Below are positions 61,862-64,000 of a DNA stretch of 64,000 nucleotides, piece by piece. The position numbers were made by a program, and so were the translations under genes. The notes under the pieces were generated by a model. It saw only the letters and a list, made by a program, of their open reading frames with translations, made no database searches and was not told where the DNA came from. Location: positions 248,001-312,000 of the forward strand of contig NZ_JAQQTD010000002.1 in assembly GCF_028561755.1 (NCBI RefSeq). Direction: 5' to 3'. This DNA is from Altibacter sp. HG106. GTDB taxonomy: Bacteria > Bacteroidota > Bacteroidia > Flavobacteriales > Flavobacteriaceae. Within the stretch, counting starts at the first letter, position 1. Each line of letters opens with the position of its first letter.

Positions 61862-63394
61862 TTAGTGTTTAAAATGACGGGTCCCGGTAAATACCATAGC
61901 GAGGTCATTTTCGTTGCAATAATCAATGCTCAGCTGATCTTTTATCGACCCCCCCGGCTGAATAACGCTGGTGATTCCGGCATTGTCTGCAATTTCTACA
62001 CAATCTGGGAAGGGGAAGAACGCATCGCTCGCCATTGCAGCACCTTGCAAATCAAACTTGAAGTGATTCGCTTTGTCGATGGCTTGACGCAACGCATCTA
62101 CTCTGGAGGTTTGCCCGGTTCCGCTGGCACAAAGTTGCTTGTTCTTGGCCAACACGATCGTATTCGATTTGGTGTGTTTGCAAATTTTGGAAGCAAATAA
62201 CAAATCCTCTAACTGTTTTTCAGTGGGTTTATTGTGGGTCACTTCGGAAAGTCCGTTTTTGTCATCGGTTTTACTATCTCGTTCTTGTACTAAGGTGCCG
62301 TTAAGACAGGTTCTAACGAGTTTTGAAGGAAGTGGGGTTTCCTTCTGAACCAGCAAAATCCTGTTCTTTTTTCCCTTGAGAATTTCGAGCGCTTCGGAAG
62401 CAAACGAGGGAGCGATCACCACCTCACAAAACAAGGAATGAATTTCTTCGGCGGTCGCCTTGTCGATCTCAGTATTACTGATGAGAATCCCTCCGAAAGC
62501 AGAAACCGGATCGCCCGCCAGCGCATCGACATAGGCTTGGTGAAGCGATTCTCGCTGCGCTAGACCGCAGGCATTATTGTGTTTTAAAATAGCAAAGGTG
62601 GGGGCTTCGCCGGTAAACTCGGCCATGAGATTCACAGCAGCATCTACGTCTAACAGGTTGTTGTAACTTAATTCTTTTCCGTGGAGCTTATCGAACATGG
62701 CTTCGAAATCTCCATAGAAATACCCTTTTTGATGTGGGTTCTCCCCATAACGAAGAGTTTTTCCCTTGCTCTCACTTAGCTTGAACGCATCGATTTTTTC
62801 GTCTTTATTGAAGTAATTGAAAATGGCGGTGTCGTAATGCGATGATATCTGGAAGGCCTTTGCGGCGTAAAGCTTTCGCTGTTCCAAGGTGGTACTTCCT
62901 TCCTGTTCTGAAAGCAGGGTTAAGACCTCCTGGTAGTCGTCGCGACTCGAGACACATAAGGTTTCCTTGAAGTTTTTAGCAGCCGCTCGAATTAACGAAA
63001 TACCTCCGATATCAATTTTCTCAATAATTTCCTGTGCACTGGCGTCGCTCGCCACTGTTTTTTCAAACGGATACAAATCTACGATCACCACATCTAGCTG
63101 CGGAATGCTGTATTTCCCAATTTCTTTTAAGTCGTCTTGATGATCTCCACGGTATAAAATCCCTCCAAAGATCTTGGGATGCAATGTTTTTACACGACCT
63201 CCTAATATGGAAGGATAATCGGTAAGCTCCTCTACCGGTACCACTGGAATGCCTAGCTCTTTGATGAATTTTTCGGTACCGCCGGTAGAATAAAGGGTTA
63301 CTCCCTGATCATTCAGTTTTTTGACAATGGGTTCTAAACCATCCTTGTGAAATACCGAAATTAGCGCGGAAGTAATCTTTTTGGAGTCGCTCAT
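61862..63394 (-). CDS. purH: Bifunctional AICAR transformylase/IMP cyclohydrolase
   Basis: A 510-residue enzyme for the last two steps of purine synthesis. It starts at ATG 63394 (MSDSKKITSALISVFHKDGL), the usual PurH N-terminus; a longer frame to 63478 adds a hydrophobic extension not found in the family. The N-terminal cyclohydrolase domain carries LYSTGGTEKFI and SILGGRVKTLHPKIFGGIL; the C-terminal transformylase domain carries KHNNACGLA (catalytic Lys-His) and DAFFPFPDCVE near the end. It lies 62 bp upstream of mreB. Confidence 0.97.
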   Translation of the reverse strand: MSDSKKITSALISVFHKDGLEPIVKKLNDQGVTLYSTGGTEKFIKELGIPVVPVEELTDYPSILGGRVKTLHPKIFGGILYRGDHQDDLKEIGKYSIPQLDVVIVDLYPFEKTVASDASAQEIIEKIDIGGISLIRAAAKNFKETLCVSSRDDYQEVLTLLSEQEGSTTLEQRKLYAAKAFQISSHYDTAIFNYFNKDEKIDAFKLSESKGKTLRYGENPHQKGYFYGDFEAMFDKLHGKELSYNNLLDVDAAVNLMAEFTGEAPTFAILKHNNACGLAQRESLHQAYVDALAGDPVSAFGGILISNTEIDKATAEEIHSLFCEVVIAPSFASEALEILKGKKNRILLVQKETPLPSKLVRTCLNGTLVQERDSKTDDKNGLSEVTHNKPTEKQLEDLLFASKICKHTKSNTIVLAKNKQLCASGTGQTSRVDALRQAIDKANHFKFDLQGAAMASDAFFPFPDCVEIADNAGITSVIQPGGSIKDQLSIDYCNENDLAMVFTGTRHFKH

Positions 63395-63487
63395 GAAAAG
63401 TGATTTATTCGTTAATACTGCGTAAGATAGGTGCAAAAATAAACAATAAAGGGAGATTTTTGTAACATTGAGACGCATAAAAAGACC

Positions 63488-63495
63488 TATCTTTA
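63488..63495 (+). promoter_or_regulatory. Promoter for MacB/FtsX-type permease
   Basis: TATCTTTA is one base off TAnnTTTG, with TTG at 63468-63470 17 bp upstream. It is 27 bp before the ATG at 63523. Confidence 0.5.
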
Positions 63496-63522
63496 CCTTG
63501 CGCCATAAACCGGTTTTTCTCT

Positions 63523-64000
63523 ATGTTGATCTATCTTCGTGTTTTAAAAGAAAGCTTCAATTTTGCGATCAACGCGCTTAAAAATAATAAGCTGCGCACC
63601 TTTCTTTCGTTAGTTGGAGTGACTATTGGTATTTTTTCCATTATCGCGGTACTCGCTGCTGTAGATTCCCTCAAAAAAGAGATTGAGGGCAGCATAAGCT
63701 CCCTCGATAACAGCACCATTTTTGTAGGTCGGTTTTCCTTTGGTCCTACCGATGTTCCTCGTTGGAAATACGAGCAGTTTCCCGATGTTACCTATGAAGA
63801 ATATCAATATTTAAAACGGAATACACCCAATTTGTATGCCGCTTCCTACACCCTTAATGTGGCTGCGGAAACCGTAAAATATCAGGACAAATCGGTGGGT
63901 AACGTAGAAATTGGTGCGGTGACTGAAGAATATTACGATATTGAGGCGCTGCAGATTGCTGAAGGACGATTTTTTAACGAGCCGGAATCCATTAGTGGTG
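63523..64000 (+). CDS. MacB/FtsX-type ABC transporter permease (3' part outside window)
   Basis: At least 159 residues from ATG 63523, MLIYLRVLKESFNFAINALK, then NNKLRTFLSLVGVTIGIFSI, the standard amphipathic start and first helix of MacB-type permeases, followed by a periplasmic MacB_PCD-like domain (EYQYLKRNTPNLYAAS). These proteins couple cytoplasmic ATPase activity to periplasmic work such as efflux or lipoprotein handling. The C-terminal three helices are beyond the edge. Divergent from purH. Confidence 0.85.
   Translation, partial: MLIYLRVLKESFNFAINALKNNKLRTFLSLVGVTIGIFSIIAVLAAVDSLKKEIEGSISSLDNSTIFVGRFSFGPTDVPRWKYEQFPDVTYEEYQYLKRNTPNLYAASYTLNVAAETVKYQDKSVGNVEIGAVTEEYYDIEALQIAEGRFFNEPESISG

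Noticed and set aside
63395-63478. A longer N-terminus for PurH starting at 63478
   Set aside because: It adds a hydrophobic stretch absent from PurH proteins; ATG 63394 gives the standard N-terminus.

Overview
The window looks like a chromosome segment of a marine or aquatic member of the Flavobacteriaceae (Bacteroidota). The evidence is a SusC/SusD pair, TAnnTTTG-type promoter boxes, few Shine-Dalgarno sites, a class II HMG-CoA reductase beside a GYDIA-type GHMP kinase (the mevalonate route typical of flavobacteria), PpiD- and LptC-type envelope genes of the Bacteroidota kind, and a VKOR-thioredoxin fusion. Species cannot be named from sequence alone. No phage, insertion sequence, rRNA or CRISPR array was seen.

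Layout. 1-22153 is a fructan/sucrose-type polysaccharide utilization locus. Leftward it holds SusC, SusD, three giant tandem FG-GAP/ASPIC-UnbV lipoproteins, a vanadium-haloperoxidase-like lipoprotein, a GyrI-domain membrane protein, a cytoplasmic (alpha/alpha)6 glycosidase related to neutral invertases, and the start of an MFS sugar transporter. Rightward it holds a LacI regulator and a GH32 beta-fructosidase lipoprotein. A perfect 14-bp LacI-type palindrome lies between the two halves, and a 13/14 copy lies upstream of the MFS gene, so one regulator probably controls both ends. 22154-22699 carries tRNA-Phe, its terminator, and a 104-bp partial duplicate of the tRNA 3' end plus terminator. 22700-30385 is an envelope-biogenesis run (coaX, outer membrane protein, TPR protein, lptC, small membrane protein, CNNM/CorC protein, ppiD). 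30391-32633 holds the mevalonate genes. 32778-37234 holds dipeptidyl peptidase IV, a POT peptide transporter and a periplasmic thioredoxin. 37243-42055 is a leftward surE-lpxB-NlpC/P60-comEC run. 42243-45550 holds a tail-specific protease and an orphan OppC-like permease. 56312-61799 is the cell-shape cluster mreB-mreC-mreD-mrdA-rodA, followed by purH. The window ends in a MacB/FtsX-type permease.

The most unusual region is 45547-55388, all leftward. A TPR sensor kinase and LytTR regulator lead to a lipoprotein of unknown function. Beyond a strong terminator comes an apparent operon for secreted disulfide-rich peptides. It encodes a C39-like/VKOR/thioredoxin oxidase, two 68-residue precursors, a C39-peptidase ABC exporter (PCAT), a third 54-residue precursor and an HlyD-type adaptor. 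The three precursors share a double-glycine-type leader but have unrelated cores, each with exactly six cysteines. No lanthipeptide cyclase, radical-SAM or YcaO gene is present, so disulfide formation is the likely maturation step. Each precursor gene is followed by an RNA hairpin.

Other signals: divergent promoters placing the predicted transcription start on the start codon (leaderless mRNAs) at 55388/55503 and probably 44447, and a terminator-like hairpin buried inside the first 25 codons of the OppC-like permease.
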